A stretch of 64,000 nucleotides of DNA, taken from contig NZ_JAEULP010000079.1 of NCBI RefSeq assembly GCF_016792905.1, forward strand, positions 1 through 64,000, given 5' to 3'. A program made the translations under genes and the position numbers. Source of the DNA: Tabrizicola sp. Its GTDB lineage: Bacteria > Pseudomonadota > Alphaproteobacteria > Rhodobacterales > Rhodobacteraceae. Below the pieces are notes generated by a model. That model made no database searches, was not told the DNA's origin, and saw nothing but the letters and a program-made list of their open reading frames with translations. Below, in pieces: positions 45,066-54,823 of the stretch; the stretch's first letter is position 1, and each line of letters opens with the position of its first letter.

Positions 45066-45464
45066 CTAGCTATCCTCGCCGTCGTCCGCAAGAGCCAATG
45101 CGGCTGCGCTCGCGGCCTCGGCGCGGCGCAGCTTCAGGGTCAGTGACGGGCCCTTGGCCTTGACGACACGCAGCTTGCCCAAGGGCGGCAGAGCCAGCGC
45201 CTTGCCGGCGGCCAGCGCCTCGCCCATGGCCGCAAGAGTCGCCGCTACCACGGCCTTGACCTCGGGCTTCTTGCCCCCCGTCGCGGCCGCGACGCCTTCA
45301 ATCAGGTCCTTCAGCTTCATGGCCGCAACCTTTTCCGCCGTCTCGGGAGACCCGACCAGCGTCGGCGCAGGTTTCGGTGCAGCTTCGGCGACGGGCTTCT
45401 TCTTGCCCGGCTTGGCTGCCCTGGCGGGCTTCTTCTCGGCGTCTTTCGGTGTGCGGGGGGCCAT
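45066..45464 (-). CDS. HU-family DNA-binding protein with basic N-terminal tail
   Basis: A 132-residue protein. The N-terminal ~40 residues are a Lys/Ala/Pro-rich tail (MAPRTPKDAEKKPARAAKPG then KKKPVAEAAPKPAP), resembling histone H1-like extensions. The HU/IHF fold follows: MKLKDLIEGVAAATGGKKPEVKAVVAATLAAMGEALAAGKALALPPLGKLRVVKAKGPS. It should bend or compact DNA. The arm that in HU carries the RNPxTG motif is shortened or altered, so DNA binding may depend more on the tail. ATG 45464 was chosen because the upstream extension lacks features. It is immediately downstream of lon on the same strand, separated by the terminator-like hairpin. Confidence 0.82.
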   Translation of the reverse strand: MAPRTPKDAEKKPARAAKPGKKKPVAEAAPKPAPTLVGSPETAEKVAAMKLKDLIEGVAAATGGKKPEVKAVVAATLAAMGEALAAGKALALPPLGKLRVVKAKGPSLTLKLRRAEAASAAALALADDGEDS

Positions 45465-45551
45465 GGTGCCTGACTGTCCTTCGGGTTCGTTCGGGGCGGG
45501 ACGATAAAGCGCCTTTTCCGGCAGGGCCAGCCAATTCGGGCACGAATGCAA

Positions 45552-45578
45552 AAGGCGCGCCCAACGGGGGCGCGCCTT
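45552..45578 (-). terminator. Intrinsic terminator of lon
   Basis: An 11-base stem GGCGCGCC core (AAGGCGCGCCC at 45552-45562 pairs with GGGCGCGCCTT at 45568-45578) lies 21 bases after the lon stop on the minus strand and ends in CCTTTTGCATTC. It would separate lon from the HU-like gene. Confidence 0.75.
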
Positions 45579-45598
45579 CGCCTGTCATTTGCGCGGGA

Positions 45599-47995
45599 TC
45601 AGTGCGCGGTCTGCACCGGCGGCACCACCGCCGCCGCCCGTGCCGCCGCGGCCGCCTCTTCCGCCGCCTCGTCCCATTCCACCGGCTCGGGCTGGCGCAC
45701 CAGCGCCTGGGCCAGGACCTCGCGGACATGGCTCACCGGGATGATCTTCAGGCCGGTCTTCACGTTCTCCGGGATCTCCGCCAGGTCCTTGGCGTTTTCC
45801 TCCGGGATGAACACCGTCTTGATCCCGCCGCGCAGCGCGGCGAGCAGTTTCTCCTTCAGCCCGCCGATCGGCATGGCGTTCCCGCGCAAGCTGACTTCGC
45901 CGGTCATGGCGATGTCCTTCCGAACCGGAATCCCGGTCAGGACCGAAACGATGGAGGTCACCATCGCCAGACCCGCCGAGGGCCCGTCCTTGGGCGTCGC
46001 ACCGTCCGGGACGTGGACGTGGATGTCGATCGCGTCGAACTTCGGCGGCTTCACCCCGATCTGGGGGCTGACCGAACGGACATAAGATGCCGCCGCGTCG
46101 ATCGATTCCTTCATCACCTCGCCCAGTTTCCCGGTCGTCTTCATCCGACCCTTGCCCGGCAGCTTCAGCGCTTCGATCTGCAAGAGATCGCCGCCGACGC
46201 TGGTCCAGGCAAGACCCGTCACCACGCCGACCTGGTCTTCCTTCTCGGCCAGGCCATAGCGGTAGCGCTGGACGCCCAGGTATTCTTCGACCTTCGCCGG
46301 GTCGACCTCCACCCGTCTGGTCTTGCCCTTCAGGATGTCGGTCACGGCCTTGCGGGCCAGCTTGGCGATCTCGCGCTCCACGTTCCGCACGCCCGCTTCC
46401 CGGGTGTAGTAGCGGATGACGTGGTTCAGCGCGTCGTCGCTGACGCTGAATTCGCCCTTCTTCAGCCCGTTGGCCGCGATCTGCTTCGGCAGGAGGTGCT
46501 GTTTGGCAATCTCGCGCTTTTCATCCTCGGTGTAGCCCGCAAGCGGGATGATCTCCATCCGGTCCATCAGCGGCCCCGGCATGTTGTACGAGTTCGCCGT
46601 GGTGATGAACATCACGTTCGACAGGTCGTACTCCACCTCCATATAGTGGTCGATGAAGGTGTTGTTCTGTTCGGGGTCCAGCACCTCCAGCAGGGCCGAG
46701 GCCGGGTCGCCCCGGAAGTCCTGGCCCATCTTGTCGATCTCATCCAGCAGGATCAGCGGGTTGGTGGTCTTGGCTTTCTTCAGCGACTGGATGATCTTGC
46801 CGGGCATCGAGCCGATATAGGTCCGCCGATGGCCGCGGATCTCGGATTCATCCCGCACGCCGCCCAGCGAGATGCGGATGAACTCGCGTCCCGTGGCCTT
46901 GGCGACCGACCGGCCAAGCGAGGTCTTGCCCACGCCCGGAGGCCCGACAAGGCACAGGATCGGCCCCTTCAGCTTGGTCGACCGCGCCTGCACCGCCAGG
47001 TATTCGACGATGCGTTCCTTGACCTTTTCCAGACCGAAGTGATCTGTATCCAGCACCTTCTGCGCGGCGGGCAGATCCTTCTTCAGGCGCGACTTGACGC
47101 CCCAGGGCACGCCCAGGAGCCAGTCGAGGTAGTTGCGCACCACGGTCGCTTCCGCCGACATCGGCGACATCGACTTCAGCTTCTTGACCTCGGCATCCGC
47201 CTTCTCGCGCGCTTCCTTGGAGAGCGCGGTCTTGGCGATGCGGGCCTCCAGCTCGGCAACCTCGTTCTGGCCGTCCTCGCCGTCGCCGAGTTCCTTCTGA
47301 ATGGCCTTCATCTGCTCGTTCAGGTAGTACTCGCGCTGGGTCTTCTCCATCTGGGTCTTCACCCGCGACTTGATCTTCTTCTCCACCTGCAGGACGGACA
47401 ATTCCCCCTGCATGTGGCCATAGACCTTCTCCAGCCGCTCGGCGACGTCGAGCGTTTCGAGGATCGCCTGCTTCTGGCCCACCTCGACGCCCAGATGTCC
47501 GGCCACCAGATCGGCCAGACGCGCGGGTTCGCGGGTGTCCGAGACGGCGGCCAGCGCCTCCTCGGGGATGTTCTTCTTCACTTTCGAATAGCGCTCGAAT
47601 TCCTCGCCCACCGCGCGGACCAGCGCCTCGACGGCGGTCTGGTCGCCTTCGGTCTCGTCCAGGACTTCGGCGCTGGCCTCGAAGAAGGCCGGGTTCTCGA
47701 CAAAGCCGGTGATCTTCACCCGCGCCTTGCCTTCGACCAGCACTTTCACGGTGCCGTCGGGCAGCTTCAGAAGCTGCAACACGTTGGCCAGAACTCCAGT
47801 GCGGAAGATGCCATCCGCATCCGGGTCATCGGCCGTCGGGTCCTTCTGCGCGGACAGTAGGATCTGCTTATCGTCCTGCATCACCTCTTCCAGCGCGCGG
47901 ACCGATTTCTCGCGCCCGACGAAAAGCGGCACGATCATGTGGGGAAACACCACGATGTCGCGCAAGGGCAGGACCGGATAGCTTTGGGTGCTCAT
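45599..47995 (-). CDS. lon: ATP-dependent endopeptidase La
   Basis: Lon protease, 798 residues, which degrades misfolded and regulatory proteins in the cytoplasm. The N-terminal substrate-binding domain starts [26 protein letters not shown]. The AAA+ module has Walker [52 protein letters not shown], Walker [14 protein letters not shown] and sensor text. The protease domain holds the catalytic serine in [14 protein letters not shown] and lysine in [16 protein letters not shown]. The neighbour at 48181 is tgt on the same strand. No heat-shock promoter could be assigned with confidence in the 185-base gap upstream. Confidence 0.97.
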   Translation of the reverse strand: MSTQSYPVLPLRDIVVFPHMIVPLFVGREKSVRALEEVMQDDKQILLSAQKDPTADDPDADGIFRTGVLANVLQLLKLPDGTVKVLVEGKARVKITGFVENPAFFEASAEVLDETEGDQTAVEALVRAVGEEFERYSKVKKNIPEEALAAVSDTREPARLADLVAGHLGVEVGQKQAILETLDVAERLEKVYGHMQGELSVLQVEKKIKSRVKTQMEKTQREYYLNEQMKAIQKELGDGEDGQNEVAELEARIAKTALSKEAREKADAEVKKLKSMSPMSAEATVVRNYLDWLLGVPWGVKSRLKKDLPAAQKVLDTDHFGLEKVKERIVEYLAVQARSTKLKGPILCLVGPPGVGKTSLGRSVAKATGREFIRISLGGVRDESEIRGHRRTYIGSMPGKIIQSLKKAKTTNPLILLDEIDKMGQDFRGDPASALLEVLDPEQNNTFIDHYMEVEYDLSNVMFITTANSYNMPGPLMDRMEIIPLAGYTEDEKREIAKQHLLPKQIAANGLKKGEFSVSDDALNHVIRYYTREAGVRNVEREIAKLARKAVTDILKGKTRRVEVDPAKVEEYLGVQRYRYGLAEKEDQVGVVTGLAWTSVGGDLLQIEALKLPGKGRMKTTGKLGEVMKESIDAAASYVRSVSPQIGVKPPKFDAIDIHVHVPDGATPKDGPSAGLAMVTSIVSVLTGIPVRKDIAMTGEVSLRGNAMPIGGLKEKLLAALRGGIKTVFIPEENAKDLAEIPENVKTGLKIIPVSHVREVLAQALVRQPEPVEWDEAAEEAAAAARAAAVVPPVQTAH

Positions 47996-48180
47996 GTGTC
48001 TACCTTCATTCGCGGCAGCGATACGGGGTCCCGACCATCGGCAACCCTGCCCGCTCCGCCTTCAGATGTGTTAACTTGTGGTCCCCGAGCCGGGGATTCA
48101 AGTTCCGGTTTGGTTCGGCAGAATGAACCCTCGTGCGGGTGCGTGCAAGGTGGGAAAAGGTCTGGTGCTTGAGCCCGCAG

Positions 48181-49311
48181 TCACACCGGCTCCACATCCC
48201 CCTCGGCCCGCCGCGCATGGAACCCGGCCACGAACCCGGCCAGCCCTCCCGCCTCAATCGCCTCGCGCAGGCCCTGCATCAGCAGCTGATAATAGTGCAG
48301 GTTGTGCCAGGTCAGCAGCATCGACCCGATGATCTCGTCCGCCTTCACGACATGGTGCAGATAGGCACGGGAGTAGCTCCGGCAGGCGGGGCACTGGCAC
48401 CCTTCCTCCAGCGGACGCGGGTCGTCCTTGTGCCGGGCGTTGCGCAGGTTCACCTGCCCCCGCGCCGTCCAGGCCTGCCCGGTGCGGCCCGAGCGGGACG
48501 GCAGCACACAGTCCATCATGTCGATCCCGCGTTCCACCGCGCCCACGATGTCGTCGGGCTTGCCGACCCCCATCAGGTAGCGGGGCCTGTCCGCGGGCAG
48601 AAAGCCCGGCGCATAGTCAAGGACCGAGAACATCGCCTCCTGCCCCTCCCCCACCGCCAGCCCGCCGATAGCATAGCCGTCGAAGCCGATCCGCTGCAGC
48701 GCCTCGGCAGATTCCTCGCGCAGCTCGCGCGTCACGCCACCCTGCATGATCCCGAACAACGCATGGCCCGGCCGGTCGCCGAAGGCATCCCGCGACCGCT
48801 GCGCCCAGCGCATCGACAGGCGCATGGATTTCGCCACGGTGGCTTCGTCGGCAGGCAAGGCCGGGCATTCGTCGAAGCACATCACGATGTCCGACCCCAG
48901 AAGCCGCTGGATCTCCATGCTGCGCTCCGGCGTCAGCATGTGCTTCGACCCGTCGAGATGCGAGGAAAACCGCACCCCCTCCTCCGTCAGCTTCCGCAAG
49001 GGCCCCAGCGACATCACCTGGAACCCGCCCGAGTCGGTCAGGATCGGCTTTTCCCAGTTCATGAAGCGGTGCAAGCCGCCCAAGGCCGCCACCCGCTCCG
49101 CCGTGGGCCGCAGCATCAGGTGATAGGTGTTGCCCAGAAGGATGTCCGCCCCCGTCGCCGCCACGCTTTCCGGCAGCATCGCCTTCACCGTTCCGGCGGT
49201 GCCCACCGGCATGAAAGCCGGTGTGCGAATCTCTCCCCGTGGCGTGGAAATCACCCCGGTCCGCGCCGCGCCATCCGTCGCGCCCACCGTGAAATTGATG
49301 CCCGTCGCCAT
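48181..49311 (-). CDS. tgt: Queuine tRNA-ribosyltransferase
   Basis: Exchanges guanine 34 of tRNA-Tyr/His/Asn/Asp for a queuosine precursor, 376 residues. Conserved text includes [55 protein letters not shown] (substrate aspartate), [33 protein letters not shown] and [15 protein letters not shown]. The zinc site is in [24 protein letters not shown] chose ATG 49311; an extension to 49347 adds 12 residues without homology. The divergent TetR-type promoter lies 83 bases away. Confidence 0.96.
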   Translation of the reverse strand: MATGINFTVGATDGAARTGVISTPRGEIRTPAFMPVGTAGTVKAMLPESVAATGADILLGNTYHLMLRPTAERVAALGGLHRFMNWEKPILTDSGGFQVMSLGPLRKLTEEGVRFSSHLDGSKHMLTPERSMEIQRLLGSDIVMCFDECPALPADEATVAKSMRLSMRWAQRSRDAFGDRPGHALFGIMQGGVTRELREESAEALQRIGFDGYAIGGLAVGEGQEAMFSVLDYAPGFLPADRPRYLMGVGKPDDIVGAVERGIDMMDCVLPSRSGRTGQAWTARGQVNLRNARHKDDPRPLEEGCQCPACRSYSRAYLHHVVKADEIIGSMLLTWHNLHYYQLLMQGLREAIEAGGLAGFVAGFHARRAEGDVEPV

Positions 49312-49393
49312 GCACGCGCCCCCTGCTCTGCCGCTCCTTTGGGCCAAATCGCCCGAAAAGCCAAGCCGGACGCCATGACCCGCATCATTCTGC

Positions 49394-49421
49394 TTGACGT
49401 TTTCGTGAGGTCGCCTATTTG
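49394..49421 (+). promoter_or_regulatory. Promoter of the tetR-RND efflux operon
   Basis: TTGACG (49394-49399), a 16-base spacer and TATTTG (49416-49421) resemble a sigma-70 promoter. The palindromic operator at 49425-49440 covers the expected start site, so repressor bound there would block transcription. Confidence 0.6.
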
Positions 49422-49424
49422 CGT

Positions 49425-49440
49425 GAATGAACGTTCATTC
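49425..49440. promoter_or_regulatory. Perfect 16-bp palindromic operator
   Basis: GAATGAAC/GTTCATTC is a perfect palindrome 14 bases before the tetR ATG and just downstream of the -10 box. TetR-family proteins bind such sites as dimers, and a tetR gene follows at once, so autoregulation of tetR and the two pump genes is likely. Confidence 0.8.
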
Positions 49441-49454
49441 CCAAGACTGGCCTC

Positions 49455-50069
49455 ATGTCCCTCGCCCCCCATCCCAGCCAAGCCGATGCGCGCAGCCACG
49501 AAATCCTTGCCTCGATCCGGCAGGCCTTCGCCGAGAAGGGCTTCGACGGCGCCTCGATGCAGGACCTTGCCCGCGCCGCCGGGATGAGTGTCGGCAACTT
49601 CTACCGCTACTTCCCCTCGAAGTCCGAGATCGTGAAAGCGATGTGCGGCTACGACCTGTCCGAGATCCAGGCCGAATTTGCCGATGTCCAGAACGCCCCC
49701 GACCCGATGCTCTGCCTGCGCGACCACATCCTCGGCCACTTCGACGGCAAGGAAGAGGCCGACGGCCAGCTTTGGGCCGAAATCACCGCCGCCGCGATCC
49801 GCAAGCCAGACATCCGCGAGGCGGCGGCAATGATGGAAGGCACGATCATCGCCTTCCTGATCGCGATCTTCGCCGCAGTCACCCGCCGCAGCGAGGCCGA
49901 GGCGCGCCAGCGCTACGAAGGCCAGGCGCAGATGCTGGTGATGCTGGTCAAGGCCATGGCCATGCGCACGTGCCAGTGCGGCCCCGCTAGCCCCGCGCTG
50001 TCGGCGCAGGTGGTGGCGGTCGTGGACCGCGTCCTGTCCGAGATATCCAACGACAAAGCAGAAGGCTGA
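49455..50069 (+). CDS. TetR-family transcriptional repressor of the RND operon
   Basis: A 204-residue regulator. The N-terminal helix-turn-helix is EILASIRQAFAEKGFDGASMQDLARAAGMSVGNFYRYFPSKSEIVKAM, characteristic of the family. The remaining all-helical part (DHILGHFDGKEEADGQLWAEITAAAIRKPDIREAAAMMEGTIIAFL) would form the ligand pocket and dimer interface. A perfect palindrome and a promoter lie upstream, and the adaptor gene starts 5 bases after its stop. The effector is unknown. Confidence 0.92.
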   Translation: MSLAPHPSQADARSHEILASIRQAFAEKGFDGASMQDLARAAGMSVGNFYRYFPSKSEIVKAMCGYDLSEIQAEFADVQNAPDPMLCLRDHILGHFDGKEEADGQLWAEITAAAIRKPDIREAAAMMEGTIIAFLIAIFAAVTRRSEAEARQRYEGQAQMLVMLVKAMAMRTCQCGPASPALSAQVVAVVDRVLSEISNDKAEG

Positions 50070-50074
50070 GACCC

Positions 50075-51250
50075 ATGCGCCCGACCCTTGCTCTTGCCGC
50101 CCTTCTTGCCCTTGCCCCCCTGCTGCCCGCCCGGGCGCAAGAGGCCGCAGCCGCCGAAAGCGCACCCGCCGCCCCGGCACTGCCCGCGATCACCGTCAGC
50201 TCGGTCACGCCCCAGACCCTGACCGACCGGATCATCGCCTCCGGCCTGATTTCTGCCGTCGAGGAGGTGCAGGTCGCGCCCCTGGTCGAGGGCCAGCCGC
50301 TGGACCGGCTTCTGGTCGACGTGGGCGACATGGTGGCCGAAGGTCAGGTTCTCGCCGTCCTGTCGAAATCCACCCTGGAATTGCAGAAGACCGAGGCCGT
50401 CGCCTCGCTCGCCGCCGCGCGCTCGACCATCGCCCAGGCCGAGGCACAGAAGGTCGAGGCCGAGGCCGCCGCTGCCGAGGCCGCCCGCGTCGTCGACCGC
50501 ACGACCAAGCTCCGCGCCAGCGGCACCGCCCCGCAGGCGACCTGGGATACCGCGAACGCCAACGCAATCGCCGCCAACGCGCGCGTCATGGTCGCCACGC
50601 AGGGCCTGGAATCCGCCCGCGCGCAGCTGGCGCTTGCCGAGGCGCGGCTGGAAAACGTCGACCTGATGCTCAACCGCACCGAGGTGAAGTCCCCCGTCGC
50701 GGGCCGGATCGTGGCGCGCAACGCCAAGATCGGGGCCATCGCCACCGCTGCCGGGCAACCGATGTTCGTGATCACCCGCGACGCCGCGCTGGAACTCCGC
50801 GCCGATGTGGCGGAAATCGACCTCCTCCGCCTCGCCCCCGGCCAGACCGCGCATCTGCGCGCCGTGGGCATGACCGAGGCGCTTACCGGCACCGTCCGCC
50901 TGGTCGAGCCTGCCATTGACCCCGTCACCCGCCTTGGCCGCGCCCGGATCAGCGTCGAAGCAGGCGACACGCTCCGCACCGGCATGTTCGTCGAGGCCGA
51001 GATCATCGCCGCCGAGCGCGACGGCCTTGCTGTCCCCGTCACCGCCATCGGCGCCTCGCCCGAGGGCAGCACGGTGATGCGCGTGAAGGACGGCGTGGTG
51101 GAACGGGTCACGGTCAAGACCGGCATCCGTGACGGCGGGCTGGTCGAGATCACCGAGGGCCTGACCGCAGGCGACACCGTCGTCACCAAGGCCGGGGCCT
51201 TCGTCCGCACTGGCGACCGGATCAACCCGGTCCCTGCAGCCACGAACTGA
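50075..51250 (+). CDS. RND efflux periplasmic adaptor
   Basis: A 391-residue AcrA-like membrane fusion protein. The signal peptide is MRPTLALAALLALAPLLPARAQ. Lipoyl halves are VQVAPLVEGQPLDRLLVDVGDMVAEGQVLAVLSKSTLE and RTEVKSPVAGRIVARNAKIGAIATAAGQPMF. A long Ala/Gln-rich helical hairpin lies between them (LAAARSTIAQAEAQKVEAEAAAAEAARV). The barrel is followed by the membrane-proximal domain ending GDRINPVPAATN. It lacks a clear lipobox (no Cys after the signal), so it is soluble and tethered by the pump. The next gene, the pump, begins 11 bases later. Confidence 0.92.
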   Translation: MRPTLALAALLALAPLLPARAQEAAAAESAPAAPALPAITVSSVTPQTLTDRIIASGLISAVEEVQVAPLVEGQPLDRLLVDVGDMVAEGQVLAVLSKSTLELQKTEAVASLAAARSTIAQAEAQKVEAEAAAAEAARVVDRTTKLRASGTAPQATWDTANANAIAANARVMVATQGLESARAQLALAEARLENVDLMLNRTEVKSPVAGRIVARNAKIGAIATAAGQPMFVITRDAALELRADVAEIDLLRLAPGQTAHLRAVGMTEALTGTVRLVEPAIDPVTRLGRARISVEAGDTLRTGMFVEAEIIAAERDGLAVPVTAIGASPEGSTVMRVKDGVVERVTVKTGIRDGGLVEITEGLTAGDTVVTKAGAFVRTGDRINPVPAATN

Positions 51251-51261
51251 GGGGCCTGCGC

Positions 51262-54200
51262 ATGAACTTCTCCGCCTGGTCGATCCGCAACCCCGTCGCC
51301 CCCCTTCTGGCCTTCTTCCTGCTGCTGATTCTCGGCTGGCAAAGCTTCAACGCCCTGCCGATCACCCGTTTCCCGAACATCGACGTCCCCCTCGTCGCCG
51401 TCTCCGTGGCCCAGTCCGGGGCGGCGCCTGCGGAAATGGAAAGCCAGGTCACCAAGGAAATCGAGGATGCCGTCGCGGGCCTGACCGGCGCCAAGCGCGT
51501 GACCTCGACCGTCACCGATGGGCTTTCGACCACCGTGATCGAATTCCGCATGGAAGTGCCGACCGACAAGGCGGTGCAGGACGTGAAGGACGCCGTCGAC
51601 CAGATCCGCGGCGACCTGCCGGGCGGGATCGAATCCCCCATCGTCACCCGCATCGACGTCGAGGGCCAGGCGATCATGACCTTCGCGGTCCACGCCCCCG
51701 ACATGACGATGGAGGAGATCAGCTGGTTCGTCGACGACACCGTCACCCGCGCCCTGCAAGGCAAGCCCGGTATCGGTCGCGTCACCCGCATCGGCGGGGC
51801 CGACCGCGAAATCCGCGTCGAACTCGACCCGGTGAAACTGGACAGCTACGGCGTCACCGCACAAGCCATCAGCGCCCAGATCGCCGCTACCAACACCAAC
51901 CTTGGCGCCGGCAAGGTCAAGCTTGGCACCGGCGAGCAGGTCATCCGTACACTTGGCGACCAGGGCACCGTCGACAGCCTTGCCAACACCACCATCGCCC
52001 TGCCCTCGGGCCGGTTCGTCAAGCTGACCGACCTCGGCCAGGTCATCGACAGCTATGAGGAGCTGAAAAGCTTCGCGCGCATCGACGGCGAGGCCTCGGT
52101 TTCCTTCCTCGTGTTCCGTTCCAAGGGCGCATCAGAGGTTTCAGTCGCCGAAGTCACCAACCAGGTGGTCGAGGAACTGCGCCAGCAGAACCCGAACGTC
52201 TCCATCACCATGGTCGACGATTCCGTCTTCTACACCTACGGCAACTACGAATCCGCGCTCCACACGCTCCTCGAAGGCGGGCTTCTGGCGATCCTCGTCG
52301 TCCTCGCCTTCCTCAGGAACTGGCGCGCCACGCTGATTTCCGCCGTGGCCCTTCCCCTCTCGGCGATCCCGACCTTCTGGCTCATGTCGCAGCTCGGCTT
52401 CTCGCTGAACCTCGTCAGCTTCCTGGCCCTGACGCTCGCCACCGGCATCCTCGTCGACGACGCCATCGTGGAAATCGAGAACATCGCCCGCCACATCCGC
52501 ATGGGGAAAACCCCCTACCGCGCGGCGATCGAGGCCGCGGACGAGATCGGCCTGGCCGTCATCGCCACCACCTCGACCATCATCGCGGTCTTCGTCCCCG
52601 TGTCGTTCATGCCCGGCATCCCCGGCCAGTACTTCCGCCAGTTCGGCCTGACCGTGGCCATCGCCGTCTTCTTCTCGCTTCTCGTCGCGCGCCTGATCAC
52701 CCCGATGATGGCGGCCTATTTCATGCGCGCCAAGGATGCGGTCGGTCATGAAGAGGGCCACGCCGATGGCGCCTTCATGCGTGCCTACATGCGGGTGGTG
52801 AAATCCACGACCAAGGTCCGCCGCTGGAAGAAACACCCCCGGATCGCCCTTCCCACCTACTACATCACCCTCGTCGTCGCCGTGATCGTGGTGATCATCT
52901 CGGTCATCGCCATGCTGCAAGTGCCCGGCAGCCTCTTCCCGCCGGAAGACGAAAGCCGCATCGTCGTTTCCGTCGAACTGCCCCCCGGCTCCACCCTCGA
53001 CGATACCGCCGCCACCACCGACGCGATGCGCGAGGTTGTCAAGGACATCGACGGGGTGGACTCCGTCCTCGTCATCGGCGGCTCGACCCCCCTTGGCGAC
53101 CGCGACATCCGCCGTGCCACCTTCACCATCATCCTCGACCGGCTGGACAACGGCCTCGAACGCAAGCTGATCGACCTTGGCCGCGCCCTGCCCCTTGTCG
53201 GCAACCTGATCCCGGAAATCCCCTCCGAAGGCCGCCTGCGGCCCCAGGTGGAAATCGAGGCCGATGTCTTCCAGGCGCTGAAAGCCGTCCCCGACGTGCG
53301 CGCCTTCAAGGTCTCCACCATGGGCGGCGGCGGCTCGCGCCCCTTCGCCTATGACATCCTCTCGACGGATGAGCAGGCTCTCGACACCGCCGTCCGCAAG
53401 ATCGAGGAGGCGCTGCGCGACGAGCCGATGTTCCTCAACCCCTCGACCGAGGCCGCCCTGCCGCGCCCGGAAATCCAGATCACCCCCAAGGCGGACGAGG
53501 CCGCGCGGCTGGGCGTCACCGTGCAGCAGATCGCCACGGTCGTCCGCGTCGCCACCATCGGCGATGTGTCGGCGGCGCTCGGCAAGCTGTCCATCGACAA
53601 CCGCCTGGTCCCGATCCGCGTGCAGCTGGACGAGGTCTCCCGCGACGACCTCGCCCGCATCGCCGCCCTGAAGGTGATGACCACCGCCGGTCCCGTCCCG
53701 CTCTCTGCCGTCGCCACGGTCGAGGTCGGCGAGGGTCCTTCGGTCGTCAAGCGCCTCTCGCGTCAGCGTGTTGCCACGCTTGGCGCGGACATTGCCCCCG
53801 GCAAGGTGCTGGATCAGGTCACTGCCCGCTTCAACGAGATTCTGCCGACGCTGCACCTTCCCGCCACCGTCAAGGTCGCGCCCTCGGGCGATGCCGAGGT
53901 GCAGGCCGAACTTCTGGTCAGCTTCCAGAACGCGATGATCCTGGGCGTCCTTCTGATGATGTTCGTGCTGATCCTCCTCTTCCATTCGGTCCTGCAACCG
54001 ATCACCATCATCTTCTCGCTGCTCCTCTCGGTCGGCGGGGTAGCGACGGCCCTGATCGTCACGCAGAACCCGCTCTCCATGCCCGTGCTGATCGGCATCC
54101 TGATGCTGATGGGGATCGTGGCGAAGAACGCGATCCTCCTGATCGACTTCGCGATCGAGATGCGCGACCGCGGCATGTCCCGGATCGAGGCCGTGGTCGA

Positions 54201-54591
54201 GGCCGGCCACAAGCGCGCCCAGCCCATCGTGATGACCTCCATCGCCATGTCCGCCGGGATGCTGCCTTCCGCGCTCGGCGTCGGCGAAGGTGGGGCCTTC
54301 CGTGCCCCCATGGCCATCGCGGTGATGGGCGGGATCATCGTCTCGACCGTGCTCAGCCTTGTCGTCGTGCCCTCGATGTATCTGGCGATGGACGACCTCT
54401 CGCGCTTCTTCTCCTGGGTGCTCGGCCGCTTCATCGGCAAGAAGGAGGTGGAGCCGAAGGTCCCCGACCCGTTGGTCCTCGCCGACAGCATGGCGCGCAA
54501 CCAGATCGACGTGGCACTCTTGCAGGGCCGGATTTCGCTCCTGGAAGAGACGCTCGCCCGCCGCACCCCGAAGCCCCACGCGGCAGAATGA
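51262..54591 (+). CDS. RND efflux pump (AcrB/HAE family)
   Basis: A 1109-residue proton-driven inner-membrane transporter, slightly longer than typical AcrB. It has a first helix (NPVAPLLAFFLLLILGWQSFNALP), two large periplasmic domains, and the proton-relay helices with acidic pairs in LATGILVDDAIVEIENIARHIRMG and TSTIIAVFVPVSFMPGIPGQYFRQFGLTVAIAVFFSLLVARLITPMMAAYFM. The second half repeats the pattern (VAKNAILLIDFAIEMRDRG; TSIAMSAGMLPSALGVGEGGAFRAPMAIAVMGGIIVSTVLSLVVVPSMYLAMDDLSRFF). With the adaptor and an unlinked TolC it would export drugs or metabolites. Its expression appears controlled by the upstream TetR. Confidence 0.95.
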   Translation: MNFSAWSIRNPVAPLLAFFLLLILGWQSFNALPITRFPNIDVPLVAVSVAQSGAAPAEMESQVTKEIEDAVAGLTGAKRVTSTVTDGLSTTVIEFRMEVPTDKAVQDVKDAVDQIRGDLPGGIESPIVTRIDVEGQAIMTFAVHAPDMTMEEISWFVDDTVTRALQGKPGIGRVTRIGGADREIRVELDPVKLDSYGVTAQAISAQIAATNTNLGAGKVKLGTGEQVIRTLGDQGTVDSLANTTIALPSGRFVKLTDLGQVIDSYEELKSFARIDGEASVSFLVFRSKGASEVSVAEVTNQVVEELRQQNPNVSITMVDDSVFYTYGNYESALHTLLEGGLLAILVVLAFLRNWRATLISAVALPLSAIPTFWLMSQLGFSLNLVSFLALTLATGILVDDAIVEIENIARHIRMGKTPYRAAIEAADEIGLAVIATTSTIIAVFVPVSFMPGIPGQYFRQFGLTVAIAVFFSLLVARLITPMMAAYFMRAKDAVGHEEGHADGAFMRAYMRVVKSTTKVRRWKKHPRIALPTYYITLVVAVIVVIISVIAMLQVPGSLFPPEDESRIVVSVELPPGSTLDDTAATTDAMREVVKDIDGVDSVLVIGGSTPLGDRDIRRATFTIILDRLDNGLERKLIDLGRALPLVGNLIPEIPSEGRLRPQVEIEADVFQALKAVPDVRAFKVSTMGGGGSRPFAYDILSTDEQALDTAVRKIEEALRDEPMFLNPSTEAALPRPEIQITPKADEAARLGVTVQQIATVVRVATIGDVSAALGKLSIDNRLVPIRVQLDEVSRDDLARIAALKVMTTAGPVPLSAVATVEVGEGPSVVKRLSRQRVATLGADIAPGKVLDQVTARFNEILPTLHLPATVKVAPSGDAEVQAELLVSFQNAMILGVLLMMFVLILLFHSVLQPITIIFSLLLSVGGVATALIVTQNPLSMPVLIGILMLMGIVAKNAILLIDFAIEMRDRGMSRIEAVVEAGHKRAQPIVMTSIAMSAGMLPSALGVGEGGAFRAPMAIAVMGGIIVSTVLSLVVVPSMYLAMDDLSRFFSWVLGRFIGKKEVEPKVPDPLVLADSMARNQIDVALLQGRISLLEETLARRTPKPHAAE

Positions 54592-54607
54592 CCACCTCCC
54601 GCTCCCC

Positions 54608-54630
54608 GTAGGGTGCGCTACAGCGCACCA
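54608..54630 (+). repeat. GTAGGGTG-type inverted repeat, copy 2
   Basis: After the GTAG leader, GGTGCGCT (54612-54619) pairs with AGCGCACC (54622-54629). It shares the CGTAGGGTG leader with the element at 30512. It sits in the 232-base gap between the convergent RND pump and hyuB ends, where nothing else is evident apart from possible transcript ends. Confidence 0.5.
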
Positions 54631-54823
54631 TCCGTCCGCTGTTCGCGATTCGTCCTGCGTGGTTAACGGCGATACGTATGGCCGTGCGTATGGATGGAAT
54701 CCAGACGGAAGGAAGACGCTTTCCAGACGGGAAATTCCGGCAGACCCGGCGCCATTAATCCAGCGTTCCCAACGGGTTGCCCGGGCCCTGACACCCCGTT
54801 GCGCAGCCCTGGAAGATTTTTCG

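Noticed and set aside
48060..48130. Possible heat-shock (sigma-32) promoter for lon, with CTTGAA on the minus strand
   Set aside because: The -35-like box is present but no acceptable -10 element follows at the right distance, so it is not annotated.
48133..49587. Plus-strand frame of 484 codons over tgt
   Set aside because: It is antisense to Tgt, whose catalytic and zinc motifs are intact, and composition is shadow-like.
52141..54579. Long minus-strand open frame (812 codons) opposite the RND pump
   Set aside because: It is the antisense shadow of a clear AcrB-type gene, rich in Asp/Gly/His low-complexity text, with no domain motifs.
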